Assembly: GCA_030040115.1 (NCBI GenBank)
Contig: JASHUH010000415.1
Location: 1-5,753, forward strand
Direction: 5' to 3'
From: Acidobacteriaceae bacterium
Lineage (GTDB): Bacteria > Acidobacteriota > Terriglobia > Terriglobales > Acidobacteriaceae
DNA length: 5,753 nt
Shown: positions 5,572-5,753 of the stretch, one piece after another
Position numbering within the stretch: position 1 is the first letter of the stretch
Layout: the number at the start of each line of letters is the position of its first letter
Program-made: the position numbers and the translations under genes
Notes under the pieces: generated by a model
What the model was told of the DNA's origin: nothing
The model's database searches: none
The model's input: only the letters and a program-made list of their open reading frames with translations

Positions 5572-5753
5572 TCAGTTGACGGCCGGGGTTCCGGGTTGAG
5601 TTCCCCTCATTAGCCCCTTCAACGACTCATGTCGTAACCTCAACTCGCGCATCTCCTCCTCGCCAAGCTTCTCTACGCAGCCAGCCACAACTCGCGATCC
5701 CCGATCAATCAGGATCTTCCGGTAATCCGGGTCTGGCGTAGACGCCGCGATGT
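5572..5753 (-). CDS. Unrecognised protein, C-terminal 59 codons (5' end outside window)
   Basis: This minus-strand frame is open from the window edge to TGA at 5574-5572. The translation (IAASTPDPDYRKILIDRGSR, then VVAGCVEKLGEEEMRELRLR, ending MRGTQPGTPAVN) has a protein-like composition with a likely amphipathic helix, followed by a flexible tail as at a normal C-terminus. It is convergent with the GTPase gene, with 64 nt between the two stop codons. I do not recognise the family. Fifty-nine open codons can occur by chance, so it is only moderately supported; no start is visible in the window. Confidence 0.5.
   Translation of the reverse strand, partial: IAASTPDPDYRKILIDRGSRVVAGCVEKLGEEEMRELRLRHESLKGLMRGTQPGTPAVN

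Noticed and set aside
5570..5581. CGTCA/TGACG inverted repeat at the stop codon of the right-hand minus gene
   Set aside because: Five base pairs with a 2-nt gap is expected by chance and has no T-run.
1..5753. CRISPR array, tRNA, rRNA or insertion sequence
   Set aside because: I saw no regularly spaced repeats, cloverleaf sequences, transposase motifs or terminal inverted repeats.

Overview
The window is a stretch of bacterial chromosome with a single plus-strand gene cluster in the middle, flanked on each side by a minus-strand gene that runs off the edge. Base composition is moderately GC-rich. The set of families (a stand-alone Cfa-type methyltransferase of about 430 codons, a YkoP-like protein, a dynamin-like GTPase with a Cys/His C-terminus) would fit a soil bacterium such as an acidobacterium. 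That placement is a guess from protein style, not a sequence match. There is no sign of an insertion sequence, CRISPR array, tRNA or rRNA.

Left edge (1-358, minus): the N-terminal part of a YkoP-like protein, transcribed leftwards. Its reading frame stays free of stops far upstream (to 862), so its true start is uncertain. A 12-bp hairpin at 361-394 lies directly against the candidate start at 358. Positions 359-758 hold no gene I can support, but they contain several hairpins and an imperfect 16-bp dyad between the divergent genes.

Centre (759-5507, plus): four tightly packed genes. These are a calcineurin-like metallophosphoesterase (759-1532), a cyclopropane-fatty-acyl-phospholipid synthase (1519 onward), a HEAT-like helical repeat protein (2802-3764) and a dynamin-family GTPase fused to a duplicated CxxC...CxxH region (3807-5507). 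The first two overlap by up to 14 nt. The full cfa frame overlaps the HEAT gene by ATGA, and the last gap is about 40 nt, so one transcript is likely.

The most striking feature is that the cfa frame is broken by one in-frame TAG at 2593-2595. The same frame continues beyond it for 69 codons with the conserved Cfa C-terminus and ends exactly at the ATGA junction with the next gene. It is therefore a fresh nonsense mutation, a sequencing error or a recoded codon. If the cluster works as a unit, lipid modification (Cfa) next to a membrane-type GTPase suggests a role in membrane maintenance or remodelling. This is inference only.

Right edge (5572-5753, minus): the C-terminal 59 codons of an unrecognised protein, convergent with the cluster.
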